DNA of 57,811 nt, from the NCBI GenBank assembly GCA_024278755.1, contig JAJRSO010000065.1, positions 1 to 57,811 on the forward strand, given 5' to 3'. The position numbers and the translations under genes were made by a program. Under the pieces are notes generated by a model. The model made no database searches. It was not told where the DNA came from and worked only from the letters and a program-made list of their open reading frames with translations. This document shows, piece by piece, positions 1 to 8,722 of this stretch; the stretch's first letter is position 1; each line of letters starts with the position of its first letter. This stretch comes from Calditrichota bacterium (GTDB lineage Bacteria > Calditrichota > Calditrichia > Calditrichales > Calditrichaceae).

Positions 1-102
1 AAAGAGCCGGTTATCCATTTTTTAACTATAAACGGTATACCCGGAACGGTTCTTTTCATTTAAAATCTGAAATTCAAAATTTAGCATTTAAACGCGGTGT
101 AC

Positions 103-139
103 GGGATTGCTTCGTCGCTGCGCTCCTCGCAAAGACGGT
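103..139. repeat. Dispersed repeat copy 1 (GC-rich, 37 bp)
   Basis: The stretch starting GGGATTGCTTCGTC and ending CTCGCAAAGACGGT recurs, diverged in its centre, at 4268-4308, and a degenerate inverted relative lies near 5171-5196. It sits just downstream of the stop codon of the M23 peptidase gene. The outer arms match closely while the centre differs, as expected for a short non-coding interspersed repeat. No open frame or transposase is associated with it. Confidence 0.6.
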
Positions 140-144
140 GCTTT

Positions 145-2292
145 TTATTTTAGCAAAACCAGCTTAATCACCCGGTTTTCACGCCCGAAGCGCAGGCGGC
201 ATACGTAAACTCCGGAACTAAAATTACCGTCTGGCTCCCAAACCGCTTCAGCGCTGCCGGCGCTTAGCTCTTTATCCGCAAGTACTTTTACCAGCCTGCC
301 CTGAATATCAAAAATATCTATTTTTACCCGAACCGGCTGCTTATAATCCGAAGAAACGCTGTATTTGATTTTAACGGATTCTTTAAACGGATTTGGAACG
401 GCGGAAAGCGTTGTATACGCTTCCGGCTTTTCGGAAAGAGGAATATCGGGCGCGCTAAAATATTCGGAAACCGTATTAAACAACTCCTGCGCGCTGGCGC
501 TGTTTTCTAACAACTCAAAGGGAAATCCGGCAAAAATTAGTTTGGCCGGCTGTTCGGAATTACCAAAGGTATTATAAAATGAAATGCCGGCGCTGCTGTC
601 ATTTTGATAAATAAAAAACGGCGCTGCTCCATCCAGACCGGTTAAAACATCACAAGCCGGAGTTTTGTCGTACGGTGCACTAACTTCATTCCGGTTGATC
701 TTTGCGCTATCGAACACAATTAAAGAGACAGATGAGTCCGAAAGCAGAGCGGCTTTAAGATATTCTGCCGCAAAAGAGGTCTGCCCGTCTTCCATTAGAC
801 CGCGCATAATTGCGGAGCCGCATAAAAACAAATTCCCGCCATTTTCCAGGTAAGCCGCAAGCGCTTCCCGCTCCTTCGCCGAAAGGCCTAAATTATCTCC
901 TTTAAAATACAGCACATTTGGATAATCAATTAAATCAACAAGGCCCTGCTCGAGCGCTTCGGCAGAACAACTGATAAATGTTTCATCCTGCTCCAGTAAA
1001 AATTCCGCATAGCGAGAAACAAAATCGTGGCGCATATTTTTCCAGTAACCGTCCGTTCGGCTGAAACCGTCCACAATTAAAAAGCGGCTACCGTCCGCTC
1101 CGGGTTTATTAACGTAGGTATTTGAAAATTCCGACTCGTTTGTTCGGGCCGCGTCATCATACACACGCAGCCGTATGTAAAACGGGTAGGAATAATTAAA
1201 CCCGTTTCCGGAATAGCCGGTGTCCTGCGCGGCAATTGCCGAAGAAACGGAACTGTGCCGATTAAAATTAACGCCGTCAAAGGAAAAGTAAAATTCATAT
1301 CCGGCAATATCCGCGGCGCTGTTTTTTTTCCAGTACAACTGAAAAGAACCGTCGGCCTGACCGTCAAACAGTTTAATCTCCGGTTTGTCCGGCGCAATAT
1401 TATCTTCTTCCGCTATCTCAATGCTTTTCCAGAATTCCGTGCGGTTTCCACGGGTGTCTTCGGTATAAATTTTTATTTTGTACTTCCCGGGCGAATAAGC
1501 GGCGGTATTCAGATAATTGTTCTGCTGTACCTGATTTGTGAGAATATAATAGTAAGTGGATAAATCGCTGCCATCAAAAAAGACATTCCGGACATAGGAA
1601 TTGGAAGGGCGCACATCAAATTTATATGGGGTATAGCGCGCGCTTTGCGCTTCCGTTCCGCTGGAATCGTAAACCTGGTAGCCGGCCAGATAAATTCCGT
1701 TATTCGATCCGTAGGCGCCATTGTCCGTTTTATCGTACAAACGCACCACCATATCCACCTTTCCGCTTATCTTGCTGCCGGGGAAAGCGGTTTTCGTACC
1801 GTCAATGTAAAATTTTAGCGAGGCGACCGTCGGCAAATAGGGATCCGCAAAGGGGGCAATTCCGTCTGCGCGCAGCGGATTGATATAATCCGGATAGTAG
1901 CCGTCGATCAAATGCACATGGTTGGCGTAATTGGTATGGCCGACCAATTGTCCCTTCTGCACATAGTCGTTCACATCCAGTTCCGCCAGCGGCGTTACGT
2001 GCAGGTAATTGTAACGTCCCACCCGAATCCAGGCCGAATAACCCTCTCGGGTGATACTGACAACACTTCCTGCTTCGATGGCATAAACGTTTCCGCCGGA
2101 GGAAAGTGGAATATCGATGGCATTGTGAAAATGGTCGATTTGAACCGTACCGTCGGAAGAGGGCCGGTTTTCACAAAAAGTAGCGCTCACAAAATGTTGC
2201 GTATCAAATGGTTTGATAGGCCACTGGTATCCAGCCGTGGTCATTTCAACAAACAAGATTAGCAGAATACCTGTTCGCATAAGATTTTTCAC
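145..2292 (-). CDS. Secreted M23-family metallopeptidase with T9SS sorting domain
   Basis: Predicted exported zinc endopeptidase of the M23 (lysostaphin/LytM) family, 715 aa. A signal peptide covers about residues 1-21. The M23 core follows: H56-x3-D60, H98 (in place of the usual YGHL histidine) and H125-x-H127, so the zinc and catalytic residues look intact. Residues 300-400 resemble a fibronectin-type module, and residues 405-560 resemble a glutamine-amidotransferase-like alpha/beta domain without a visible catalytic Cys-His pair. The last 85 residues match the Por/T9SS C-terminal sorting domain (VPNPF, then DIFDIQGRLV, ending VIKLVLLK), implying export by a type IX system and surface attachment or release. 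The GTG start at 2292 overlaps the stop of the upstream gene by 4 bases; an ATG at 2280 is an alternative start. The substrate (peptidoglycan or another peptide) cannot be told from sequence. Confidence 0.85.
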   Translation of the reverse strand: MKNLMRTGILLILFVEMTTAGYQWPIKPFDTQHFVSATFCENRPSSDGTVQIDHFHNAIDIPLSSGGNVYAIEAGSVVSITREGYSAWIRVGRYNYLHVTPLAELDVNDYVQKGQLVGHTNYANHVHLIDGYYPDYINPLRADGIAPFADPYLPTVASLKFYIDGTKTAFPGSKISGKVDMVVRLYDKTDNGAYGSNNGIYLAGYQVYDSSGTEAQSARYTPYKFDVRPSNSYVRNVFFDGSDLSTYYYILTNQVQQNNYLNTAAYSPGKYKIKIYTEDTRGNRTEFWKSIEIAEEDNIAPDKPEIKLFDGQADGSFQLYWKKNSAADIAGYEFYFSFDGVNFNRHSSVSSAIAAQDTGYSGNGFNYSYPFYIRLRVYDDAARTNESEFSNTYVNKPGADGSRFLIVDGFSRTDGYWKNMRHDFVSRYAEFLLEQDETFISCSAEALEQGLVDLIDYPNVLYFKGDNLGLSAKEREALAAYLENGGNLFLCGSAIMRGLMEDGQTSFAAEYLKAALLSDSSVSLIVFDSAKINRNEVSAPYDKTPACDVLTGLDGAAPFFIYQNDSSAGISFYNTFGNSEQPAKLIFAGFPFELLENSASAQELFNTVSEYFSAPDIPLSEKPEAYTTLSAVPNPFKESVKIKYSVSSDYKQPVRVKIDIFDIQGRLVKVLADKELSAGSAEAVWEPDGNFSSGVYVCRLRFGRENRVIKLVLLK

Positions 2293-3425
2293 TTGTCACC
2301 GTCCATTCCGGGGACAAGATAAACCCCGTATCTGCCGCCAAGTTTCCATTTCCCTTTTCGTGTTTTTCTAATATTTCCCGGAATAAATTCCGCTTCCGGA
2401 ATAACGGTTTTTTCGATTTCATATTTAAAGCAGTCGGTTTGATAGAGATGCGTATCGTGATAAAACAATTTTCCGTCAACGTATTCCGGCCGGCCTGAGA
2501 TTAGTCCCACACGATTCTTTTTTGTTAAAACAACCGAATCAAAAATCCGTTCCGTTTCCTTTAGTTCCCATAAAACCTGTCCGGTCTTTATATTTATGAA
2601 ATGAGTTTTGTTTTTTCCCATTAGCAGAAGGTGATTTGTATCGACAAACAGTGCTTTACGGAATTGAAAGTTCGTTTCGCGTAAAACGTTTTGTGTGCTA
2701 TCCAAAATCAGCGTACGTATCTGTCTTTTTTTTTCGTTTCTGTTTCCGGAAGAAACCAGTGTTAACACACCGCGGCTACCGTCCCTGCTCACATCCATTT
2801 TCAGCATTTTTGCGTTTGTAAAAAGCCGTTCTTTTAAAAGCGCTCCCTGCGCCGAAACAGTATAGAGCCTTGTTTCCCAGCGGGGATCGCCTTCTTTAGA
2901 CGGCTGACTTATGGCCGCAGTAACCGCTCCGTTTTTAGCATTCAGCGCTAGGGTATAGGTATTTTCGTAGGTAAAAACGGGATCCGTTTTTAGAATCCGC
3001 TGCCAGAGCAATTCCCCGGAAAAATTCCGGACGCTGAGGCGTCCGCTTTGAACGAAACTTATTATACGTTCTCCCGAAGAATTGATTATTATTATTGGCA
3101 GAGGCTGATCCCTATCCCAGCGACGCGAAAATTCTGATAAAACTTCTCCGGAAGGCAGATGCAGGCGGTATTTAATTTCACCCTCCGCAAGATTTTGAAC
3201 GATAAAAAAACCGCTGTATGAATCCTGAATTAAAAGCGCCCGCGCTTTTAGCGCAACCGGTTGGTCGAACTGAAGTTGATGATCCCTAAAAGGGATGGAT
3301 TCCTTCCCCAACAGCCAGAACGAAACCGGTTGAGAACGTTGCATCGTTTTACGATAGTGTGTCCCCTCATTTACATTGGCGAAAAGCGAAATGGTAAGCG
3401 CTAAAAACAGAATTATTTTAACCAT
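2289..3425 (-). CDS. Exported protein, probable beta-propeller, unknown function
   Basis: A 378-aa protein with an N-terminal signal peptide (MVKIILFLALTISLFANVNEG). The body is beta-rich, with recurring blocks of the type LxxDSxxNVL, GKNKTHFINIKTGQVLWEL and ISGRPEYVDGKLFYHDTH, which look like PQQ/WD-type propeller blades. The phrase TGQVLWEL is typical of PQQ-like blades. The frame stays open upstream to 3506, but the ATG at 3425 begins the signal peptide and overlaps the 3' end of the lpxH-like gene by 8 bases, so it is the preferred start. The next gene (M23 peptidase) overlaps by 4 bases. The three genes therefore form one unit, suggesting an envelope role. No enzyme motif was recognised. 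Confidence 0.7.
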   Translation of the reverse strand: MVKIILFLALTISLFANVNEGTHYRKTMQRSQPVSFWLLGKESIPFRDHQLQFDQPVALKARALLIQDSYSGFFIVQNLAEGEIKYRLHLPSGEVLSEFSRRWDRDQPLPIIIINSSGERIISFVQSGRLSVRNFSGELLWQRILKTDPVFTYENTYTLALNAKNGAVTAAISQPSKEGDPRWETRLYTVSAQGALLKERLFTNAKMLKMDVSRDGSRGVLTLVSSGNRNEKKRQIRTLILDSTQNVLRETNFQFRKALFVDTNHLLLMGKNKTHFINIKTGQVLWELKETERIFDSVVLTKKNRVGLISGRPEYVDGKLFYHDTHLYQTDCFKYEIEKTVIPEAEFIPGNIRKTRKGKWKLGGRYGVYLVPGMDGDK

Positions 3426-4158
3426 GATTTTCTTCCGAATATTTGTGTAAAGCAAGTTCTGTTCCGTTAAAACAGGCGTAGGTAAAATGGCCCAGCCAGT
3501 CGCCAAGATTTAGGTAAATATGTTCACCCTTTTTGTGCGTTAGGGGATTGTGACGGTGCCCCATTAAAACATAATCAAAACCCTGTTCAAATTTTTCTTC
3601 GGCAAATTTAATATAATCCGATTCATCGCGAGTATCGTTCATCTGATTGGTGTACTTGCGGCTGGAACCTGAAATGAACCGGGCTAATGGAATTCCCAGA
3701 TCGGGATGCAGCCAGCGAAATATTTTTTGATTAAACCGGCTGCGTAAAATACGCCGTAATACACGGTAACTATTGTCTTCCCTGGCCAGGCCGTCGCCAT
3801 GGAACAGGAAAAACGTTTTGCCGCCTAACTCGAAATTCATTTCTTCGGGCCAGGTTTTTATTCCCATCGTTTGATCAAAAAAAGTCCCCAGGGCAAAATC
3901 ATGATTTCCGGCCAAATAGTGTATTTCCACACCCCGATCAACGAGTTTTTTTAATTCGTAGAGGAGGGTAAAATGTCCCTTTGGTATGGCGTATTTATAT
4001 TCAAACCAAAAATCAAAAAAGTCCCCGACGATATACAGATGAGAGGCTTGTTGTTCAATGGATTTAAAAAAGGAACGTATTTTTTGATGCTTTTGATCTT
4101 CCCAGTCGCCGGCTTTGCAGGATAAATGGGCGTCGGATATGAAATAGGCATTGATCAT
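3418..4158 (-). CDS. lpxH: UDP-2,3-diacylglucosamine diphosphatase-like phosphoesterase (LpxH family)
   Basis: Calcineurin-type metallophosphoesterase. The motifs appear in order: SDAHL (D-x-H), GDFFDFW, GNHD, HGDG and GHRHNP, which supply the usual two-metal site. The length of about 246 aa and the GDFFDFW signature fit the LpxH/LpxH2 branch, which hydrolyses UDP-2,3-diacylglucosamine to lipid X on the inner face of the cytoplasmic membrane during lipid A synthesis. The ATG at 4158 is preferred because the family begins just before the YFISDAHL strand. An in-frame ATG at 4197 would add a hydrophobic 13-residue extension with no ribosome binding site. It leads the operon with the exported propeller and M23 genes. 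A related phosphoesterase with another substrate cannot be excluded. Confidence 0.8.
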   Translation of the reverse strand: MINAYFISDAHLSCKAGDWEDQKHQKIRSFFKSIEQQASHLYIVGDFFDFWFEYKYAIPKGHFTLLYELKKLVDRGVEIHYLAGNHDFALGTFFDQTMGIKTWPEEMNFELGGKTFFLFHGDGLAREDNSYRVLRRILRSRFNQKIFRWLHPDLGIPLARFISGSSRKYTNQMNDTRDESDYIKFAEEKFEQGFDYVLMGHRHNPLTHKKGEHIYLNLGDWLGHFTYACFNGTELALHKYSEENHG

Positions 4159-4267
4159 AGGGAGCTCTGTTATTAATACAGAGATGAAAATAATCATTTA
4201 TAAATTTTAAAGCAATTTTAGCTGTTTATAAAGACTGAATTACAACTTTTATACCGGCTGTTTCTTT

Positions 4268-4308
4268 GGGATTGCTTCGTCTCGGTTTTCGGGACTCGCA
4301 AAGACGGT
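4268..4308. repeat. Dispersed repeat copy 2
   Basis: It has the same arms as the copy at 103-139 (GGGATTGCTTCGTC and ACTCGCAAAGACGGT) with a different centre. It lies in the 384-base gap between lpxH and the DJ-1/PfpI gene, directly beside a second, palindromic element. A short minus-strand reading frame through it is an accident of the repeat. Confidence 0.6.
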
Positions 4309-4330
4309 TTGGACGGTCATTCCGATGACG

Positions 4331-4400
4331 TCCGGAAGGACAAAGAAGAATCCCTTGATAATTTCGTTAATGCTTTCGCAACGTGGATTCTTCTTCCGGA
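4331..4400. repeat. Imperfect inverted repeat element
   Basis: GAAGAATCC at 4345-4353 is mirrored by GGATTCTTC at 4385-4393, and outer TCCGGA (4331-4336) by TCCGGA (4395-4400). The arms would form a cruciform or RNA hairpin with a loop of about 31 bases. It abuts the other dispersed repeat, so the gap 4159-4542 is mostly repeat-derived DNA plus the promoter of the following gene. Confidence 0.5.
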
Positions 4401-4481
4401 AAGACGATGTAAAAAGGATCTGCCTTGTTCTGACATTAGAAACCAAAAAGAAGCTTCGTGCCGGTGTGAGCGCTTTATTGT

Positions 4482-4510
4482 TTGACAAAATTATTCAGGA
4501 GGCGTAACAT
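4482..4510 (+). promoter_or_regulatory. Sigma-70-type promoter for the DJ-1/PfpI gene
   Basis: TTGACA at 4482-4487, a 17-base spacer, and TAACAT at 4505-4510. The start site would fall near 4517, giving a short leader before the ATG at 4543. Confidence 0.55.
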
Positions 4511-4542
4511 TCAAAAGGGTATGTAAAAACTACAGGGGTATT

Positions 4543-5100
4543 ATGAAAAAAGCACTGGTTCTCTTAGCGTCCGGTTTCGAAGAAATTGAGGCGGTTACCA
4601 TTATCGATATTCTGCGCCGGGGAGAAGTTGAGGTTACCACCGCCGGATTGGAAAAGGATTTAATTTTAGGTTCTCATGATATTTATTTGAAAGCAGATGT
4701 TTATTACAAAGATATCCGGGAAGAAGATTTTGATATTTTAATTCTTCCGGGCGGCCTGCCGGGCAGTACGAATTTAAAAAAAGACCCGCTGGTTTTAAGC
4801 TGGATTAAAAAACGGTTTAAGGCGGGAAACGCTCTTGCGGCTATTTGTGCCGCGCCCACTGTTTTTCATGAGGCCGGTATTGCGCGGGGATTAAAGATTA
4901 CCAGTTATCCCAGTGAAGCGTCGGTTTTTTCCGAGAGTATTTATAAAACCGATTCGGTCGTGAAAGATAAAAATGTAATGACCAGCCGGGGCGTAGGTAC
5001 GGCCATCGAATTCGCCCTGAAGCTGGTGGCGGAATTAAATAGTTCCGAAGCGGCGGCCGCTGTCAGGGAGAAAATTCTATATCACCCTGTTGACTCTTAG
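4543..5100 (+). CDS. DJ-1/PfpI family protein (YajL/ThiJ-like)
   Basis: A 185-aa member of the DJ-1/PfpI superfamily. The nucleophile-elbow cysteine is C102 in AAICAAP, with the partner glutamates in GFEEIE (residues 11-16) and the ILPGG loop at 67-71. The arrangement matches the DJ-1/YajL branch, whose members are described as redox-sensing chaperones or deglycases; the exact activity is disputed in the literature. It stands alone with its own promoter and is flanked on both sides by dispersed repeats. The length is normal for the family. Confidence 0.85.
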   Translation: MKKALVLLASGFEEIEAVTIIDILRRGEVEVTTAGLEKDLILGSHDIYLKADVYYKDIREEDFDILILPGGLPGSTNLKKDPLVLSWIKKRFKAGNALAAICAAPTVFHEAGIARGLKITSYPSEASVFSESIYKTDSVVKDKNVMTSRGVGTAIEFALKLVAELNSSEAAAAVREKILYHPVDS

Positions 5101-5134
5101 GGCTCTCTTTCGTTATATCGGAATAAATTCATGG

Positions 5135-5205
5135 CGCGGATTTTCACAGATAAACACGGATGTCATTACGATACCCGAGAATCGGGGAAAAGCAATTTTC
5201 CCGGG
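5135..5205. repeat. Composite of degenerate dispersed-repeat fragments
   Basis: The 291-base gap 5101-5391 has no supported gene. It holds a CGCGGATTTTCACAG / ATAAACACGGAT unit (5135-5161), of a kind recurrent in non-coding DNA of related bacteria. This is followed at 5171-5196 by a degenerate inverted relative of the repeats at 103 and 4268 (ACCCGAGAATCGGGG then AAAGCAAT). No terminator hairpin was recognised after the DJ-1 gene. Confidence 0.4.
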
Positions 5206-5391
5206 ATCGGCGCTTTTCAAATGCTCTTTGCGAAAACAGTTTTTTAGAACAACGATGCCTTTATGTGGTTCCACATTTGTCGGGAAGAAAGTAGTCCGAT
5301 CAAAATTGCAGTACTAAGGGCATCATTATTTCCATAAAACGTCCTTTTACCTCAGTGATTTCTTTTTTCGTTTGTATTTCGCTTAATGGTT

Positions 5392-5886
5392 TTATTTTAT
5401 AAGGATACTGTCTTTTTGCAGCGATTTAATAAAAATATAGGGGCGTATTTTTTGCAGCGTTTTGGAACCAATACGTTTTACTTTTGTTAGTTCTTCCGGT
5501 TTATTGAATCGACCGTGTTCCGTACGGTAGTCAATAATCCATTGTGCTGTTTTGGGCCCGACTCCGGGAAGCGTCTCTAATTCTTTTAATCCGGCCGTAT
5601 TGATATCAATCGAATGCTGTTTGAGTGTTTTTTTGTCTGTCTTTTTCTTCGGAATCAGTTTTATTCTTTTTTCCTTTTCAGGATAAACTGCTGTTTGTGC
5701 CGCTTTTTTCCGTATCATTTTTAACGTGTCTACCGACAACGCTTTAAACAGGCTGTCCTGCAGAGAATAATCATACTGGCGGCTTTTTATTTTATGCGGC
5801 AAAAAGAACTGAACCAAGGCTCCTGCCGCCAAAATTACCACCAACAGCAGCAGGGCCTTTTGTTCTTTGGAAGTTAAGCGGATCAT
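5392..5886 (-). CDS. ComEA-like helix-hairpin-helix protein, membrane-anchored
   Basis: A 164-aa protein with one N-terminal transmembrane segment (about residues 10-29), a lysine-rich linker (55-90), and a C-terminal tandem helix-hairpin-helix domain (91-152) carrying INTAGLKELETLPGVGPKTA and VKRIGSKTLQKI. This is the layout of ComEA, the periplasmic double-stranded DNA receptor of natural transformation. In this lineage such domains also occur in proteins not tested for DNA uptake. It follows dnaJ by 14 bases and is probably co-transcribed with grpE-dnaJ. A pilM-like gene lies in the same window, but no comEC or comF is present. Confidence 0.75.
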   Translation of the reverse strand: MIRLTSKEQKALLLLVVILAAGALVQFFLPHKIKSRQYDYSLQDSLFKALSVDTLKMIRKKAAQTAVYPEKEKRIKLIPKKKTDKKTLKQHSIDINTAGLKELETLPGVGPKTAQWIIDYRTEHGRFNKPEELTKVKRIGSKTLQKIRPYIFIKSLQKDSILIK

Positions 5887-5900
5887 TTAAAACCCACGGT

Positions 5901-7055
5901 TTATAAATTTAGCGCTTCCTTAAATTTTTCAAAAATACTGTGGTGTCCATCCTTTTTGGGGTGCATATTTTCAAATTCGTCCAATTCGTGCAGTTTTTGT
6001 TTTTCTACCGCCGATAATCTTGTCGGAACATAGACCTGTATCTGAATTAGTTGATCGCCCATTCCCGCGCCCCGCAGCCGGGGAATACCTTTTCCGCGCA
6101 TGCGTAGCAGAGTCCCGGATTGCGTACCCGGCGCAATGTTTAACTTTGCCTTTCCCGTTAATGTGGGAATTTCTACCGTGGCGCCAAGCGCCGCCTTCGG
6201 AAAACTAATCGGCAACACCATTAGCACATTTTCGCCGCGCCGTTCGAATATTTTATGTTTTACTTCTTCAATATGGACGATTAAATCTCCTGCGGGGCCG
6301 CCGCGCAGTCCCATGTTTCCCTCTCCGTGCAGGGGAATATAATTTCCATTGGCCACACCGGCCGGCACATTGATTTCAATTGTTTTACTGCCGGTCACCC
6401 GACCCTCGCCTCCGCAGGCGCGGCAGGGATTTTCAATTATCTGCCCTTCGCCGTGGCAGCGGTGACAGGCGGTTACATTGATCATTTGTCCGAAAAGAGA
6501 TTGCGATACCTGACGCAGTTCCCCGCTTCCGTGGCAAACCGGGCAGGAGGTCGTGCGGCTGTATTTAGCCGATCCCGTTCCGTTACATTCCGAACAACTA
6601 ATCTTTTTCTTAACTTTAATTTTTTTAGTAACGCCTGTGGCGATTTCTTCCAGCGTCAGTTTCAGTTTTACCTGCAGATCGCTTCCTTTGCGGGAGGAAG
6701 ATCTCCTGCGGCCGCCACCGCCGCCGCCGAAAATATCGCCAAAGCCGAAGCCTTGTTCCATAAACTGGCGCAGCGCGTCGGAAATATCAAAGCCACCGCC
6801 CATGCCAAAGCCTTCAAAGCCGCCGCCCATCCCCGGCCCGTCATGTCCGAACCGATCGTATTTTTGACGTTTTTGGTCATCCGATAAAATGGCATACGCT
6901 TCCGCCACTTCTTTAAATTTCGCCTCGGCCTCTTTGTCTCCGGCGTTTTTATCCGGATGATATTTAATGGCCAGTTTTCGGTAGGCTTTCTTTATTTCGT
7001 CTGCCGTGGCGTTGCGATCCACGCCCAACACTTCGTAAAAATCTCTTTTTGCCAT
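5901..7055 (-). CDS. dnaJ: Chaperone protein DnaJ
   Basis: Type I Hsp40, 384 aa, co-chaperone stimulating the ATPase of DnaK. The J domain occupies residues 1-70 with the HPD motif at about 33-35. A Gly/Phe-rich region follows (about 73-115, with a run of seven glycines). The zinc domain has four CxxCxGxG repeats ([32 protein letters not shown]), then the C-terminal substrate-binding domain. It starts 8 bases after grpE. dnaK is not adjacent, so it must be elsewhere in the genome. Confidence 0.97.
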   Translation of the reverse strand: MAKRDFYEVLGVDRNATADEIKKAYRKLAIKYHPDKNAGDKEAEAKFKEVAEAYAILSDDQKRQKYDRFGHDGPGMGGGFEGFGMGGGFDISDALRQFMEQGFGFGDIFGGGGGGRRRSSSRKGSDLQVKLKLTLEEIATGVTKKIKVKKKISCSECNGTGSAKYSRTTSCPVCHGSGELRQVSQSLFGQMINVTACHRCHGEGQIIENPCRACGGEGRVTGSKTIEINVPAGVANGNYIPLHGEGNMGLRGGPAGDLIVHIEEVKHKIFERRGENVLMVLPISFPKAALGATVEIPTLTGKAKLNIAPGTQSGTLLRMRGKGIPRLRGAGMGDQLIQIQVYVPTRLSAVEKQKLHELDEFENMHPKKDGHHSIFEKFKEALNL

Positions 7056-7063
7056 GCTCTTCC

Positions 7064-7630
7064 TTATTTTGCCACTAATACCTGCGCGTGGCGAATCACT
7101 TTATCGTTTAGTAAATATCCCTTTAAATGTTCGCTGATAATAAAACCGCTTTCCACGTCGTCGCTATCGGCCTGCATTAGCGCCTGATGTTTTTCGGCGT
7201 CAAATTCCTGCCCAACCGATTCCATCGTCTTTAATCCTTTTTTCTCCAGAACATCCATAATTTTTTTATGAATCAGGGCAACGCCGTCTTTAAGAGAAGC
7301 GCTGTTGGTATCATCGTCCGCGTGTTCCAGAAAACGGTCAAAATCATCGATTGCCGGCAGCAGGTCGATAATCAGGCCTTCGTTTGCATTTTGCAGATGG
7401 TTTAAAAATTCTTTTTCGGTACGGCGCTTATAATTCTCAAACTCGGCCATTTTGCGCAGGAGCTGGTCTTTCAGCTGGCCGCGCTCTTCTTCCAAGGCGC
7501 TAATTTTCTTTTCCAGCGCTGCAATTTTTTTATTTTCTTTGCTTTTTTCGGAAGCGGCTTTTTTCTTTTTCTTAGGCTTTTCCGGAGCCTCTTTCTCCAT
7601 TTTTGCTGCTTTTGATTTATCTTCTGTCAT
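7064..7630 (-). CDS. grpE: Nucleotide exchange factor GrpE
   Basis: A 188-aa GrpE, the dimeric exchange factor that releases ADP from DnaK. A long lysine/glutamate-rich head (residues 1-40) is followed by the coiled-coil dimerisation helix (about 40-85, ending [12 protein letters not shown]) and the C-terminal beta domain (HQALMQ and [19 protein letters not shown] are characteristic). It is first of a grpE-dnaJ-comEA-like operon with a strong promoter upstream. No CIRCE element and no hrcA gene were found beside it. Confidence 0.96.
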   Translation of the reverse strand: MTEDKSKAAKMEKEAPEKPKKKKKAASEKSKENKKIAALEKKISALEEERGQLKDQLLRKMAEFENYKRRTEKEFLNHLQNANEGLIIDLLPAIDDFDRFLEHADDDTNSASLKDGVALIHKKIMDVLEKKGLKTMESVGQEFDAEKHQALMQADSDDVESGFIISEHLKGYLLNDKVIRHAQVLVAK

Positions 7631-7694
7631 CGCTTGTCTTTCTATATTTATAATGTAACTTTTAACTTTTTTTCGGATAAAATCGATCCGTAAA

Positions 7695-7723
7695 TTTTAC
7701 AGATATTCCCTAATACTGTCAAG
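7695..7723 (-). promoter_or_regulatory. Strong sigma-70-type promoter for grpE-dnaJ
   Basis: Read on the minus strand: TTGACA (7718-7723), a 17-base spacer, then TAAAAT (7695-7700). The spacer forms most of an imperfect palindrome (ACAGTATT / AATATCTGT) that could be an operator. Consensus elements here suggest housekeeping rather than purely heat-shock transcription. Confidence 0.65.
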
Positions 7724-7795
7724 TTTCAGTGTAGGAAATCGGGGATTCCTTAAAACCGGTACGAATCCTTTAAGGCGCCACACTCATAAATAAAT

Positions 7796-7824
7796 CCGGG
7801 CTTTAAATTAGATTGAAAGCCGGG
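7796..7824 (-). terminator. Probable terminator of ftsEX
   Basis: On the minus strand CCCGGCTTT, an 11-base loop and AAAGCCCGG pair except for one C-C mismatch. They are followed by ATTTATTTAT, a weak T-rich tail, and lie about 40 bases after the ftsX stop. Confidence 0.45.
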
Positions 7825-7861
7825 TAAAAAGTTACACCGCCCCCCCCGCGAAAGTACCGTT

Positions 7862-8722
7862 TTAAATCCTATCCAGATAGCGGGACAGACTCAAGGCGCT
7901 GGAGACCATTCCAATGACAATGCCGGCGCCAATCAATATAAAATAGAGATTATCCTGCATCACCAGCGAATGAAACAACAAACGGCGGATGGCGCTGACT
8001 GAAAGAGAGAGCAAACCGCCGGCAAACAGAGCGCCCAGCAAACCTTGCACAAAACCTTCAATGAGAAAGGGGCGTTTTATAAAAGAAGCTGTGGCGCCGG
8101 TGAGCCCCATTATTTCGATAATATCTCGCCGTGCGAAAATGGTAAGACGGATGGTATTATAAAGCAGAATCACGGCAATGAAAAGAAGAATCGCGCCGAA
8201 ACCGCCAAGAATAATATATATCCAGGTCACATAGTAGTCGATTAGGCGCAGCAGTTCTTTTTCGTACACCACATCGCTAACGCCCTCAATACGGCCGATT
8301 TGCAGTACTATTTTTTGCACCGCCGCAGATGTTTGGAATCCGGACTTAAGTTTTACCCGGCAGGAAGGCGGCAGGGGATTAGAATCCAGCACATCATAAA
8401 TATTCCGTCCGAATTCTTTTTCGAAACGGGCCGCGGCGTCTTTTTTAGAAATATAAACCACACTACCGGCGCCCGGAATTTTTTGCACTTGTGCCGTTAA
8501 AGCCTTTGCTTTGGCGTTGCTTACATCGTTTTCAAAAAAGACTTCCAGTTCCATTTGAGAACGTTTTTCGCCGATCCAGCGGTTAACATTTATGGAAAAA
8601 AGAATGAAATAGCCGGCTAACAATAGGGCCAGCGCCAGCGAAGTAATGGTAATCACGCTAGCCAGGCGCGCCCGTTTAAATCCCAAAAGACCCTCTTTTA
8701 CGGAAAACCAGAAATTTCTCAC
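7862..8722 (-). CDS. ftsX: Cell division protein FtsX
   Basis: A 286-aa integral membrane partner of the FtsE ATPase. It has an N-terminal transmembrane segment (about 20-45), a periplasmic domain of about 120 residues (SQMELEVFFEND to RLIDYYV), then three more transmembrane segments in the C-terminal half. The permease-like motif RRDIIEIMGLTGAT after the second segment is typical of FtsX. Family members couple ATP hydrolysis to activation of peptidoglycan hydrolases at the septum. The start overlaps the ftsE stop by 4 bases. Confidence 0.93.
   Translation of the reverse strand: MRNFWFSVKEGLLGFKRARLASVITITSLALALLLAGYFILFSINVNRWIGEKRSQMELEVFFENDVSNAKAKALTAQVQKIPGAGSVVYISKKDAAARFEKEFGRNIYDVLDSNPLPPSCRVKLKSGFQTSAAVQKIVLQIGRIEGVSDVVYEKELLRLIDYYVTWIYIILGGFGAILLFIAVILLYNTIRLTIFARRDIIEIMGLTGATASFIKRPFLIEGFVQGLLGALFAGGLLSLSVSAIRRLLFHSLVMQDNLYFILIGAGIVIGMVSSALSLSRYLDRI

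Noticed and set aside
4249-4507. Short open frames on both strands in the gap before the DJ-1 gene
   Set aside because: They are translations of dispersed repeats and of the promoter region.
5090-5317. Plus-strand 75-codon open frame after the DJ-1 gene
   Set aside because: It runs through repeat fragments, overlaps the DJ-1 stop and has no ribosome binding site.
6327-6887. 186-codon open frame antisense to dnaJ
   Set aside because: dnaJ is unambiguous on the opposite strand; the frame follows the Gly-rich and zinc-repeat regions.
7640-7860. CIRCE heat-shock operator upstream of grpE
   Set aside because: The TTAGCACTC-N9-GAGTGCTAA palindrome is not present.
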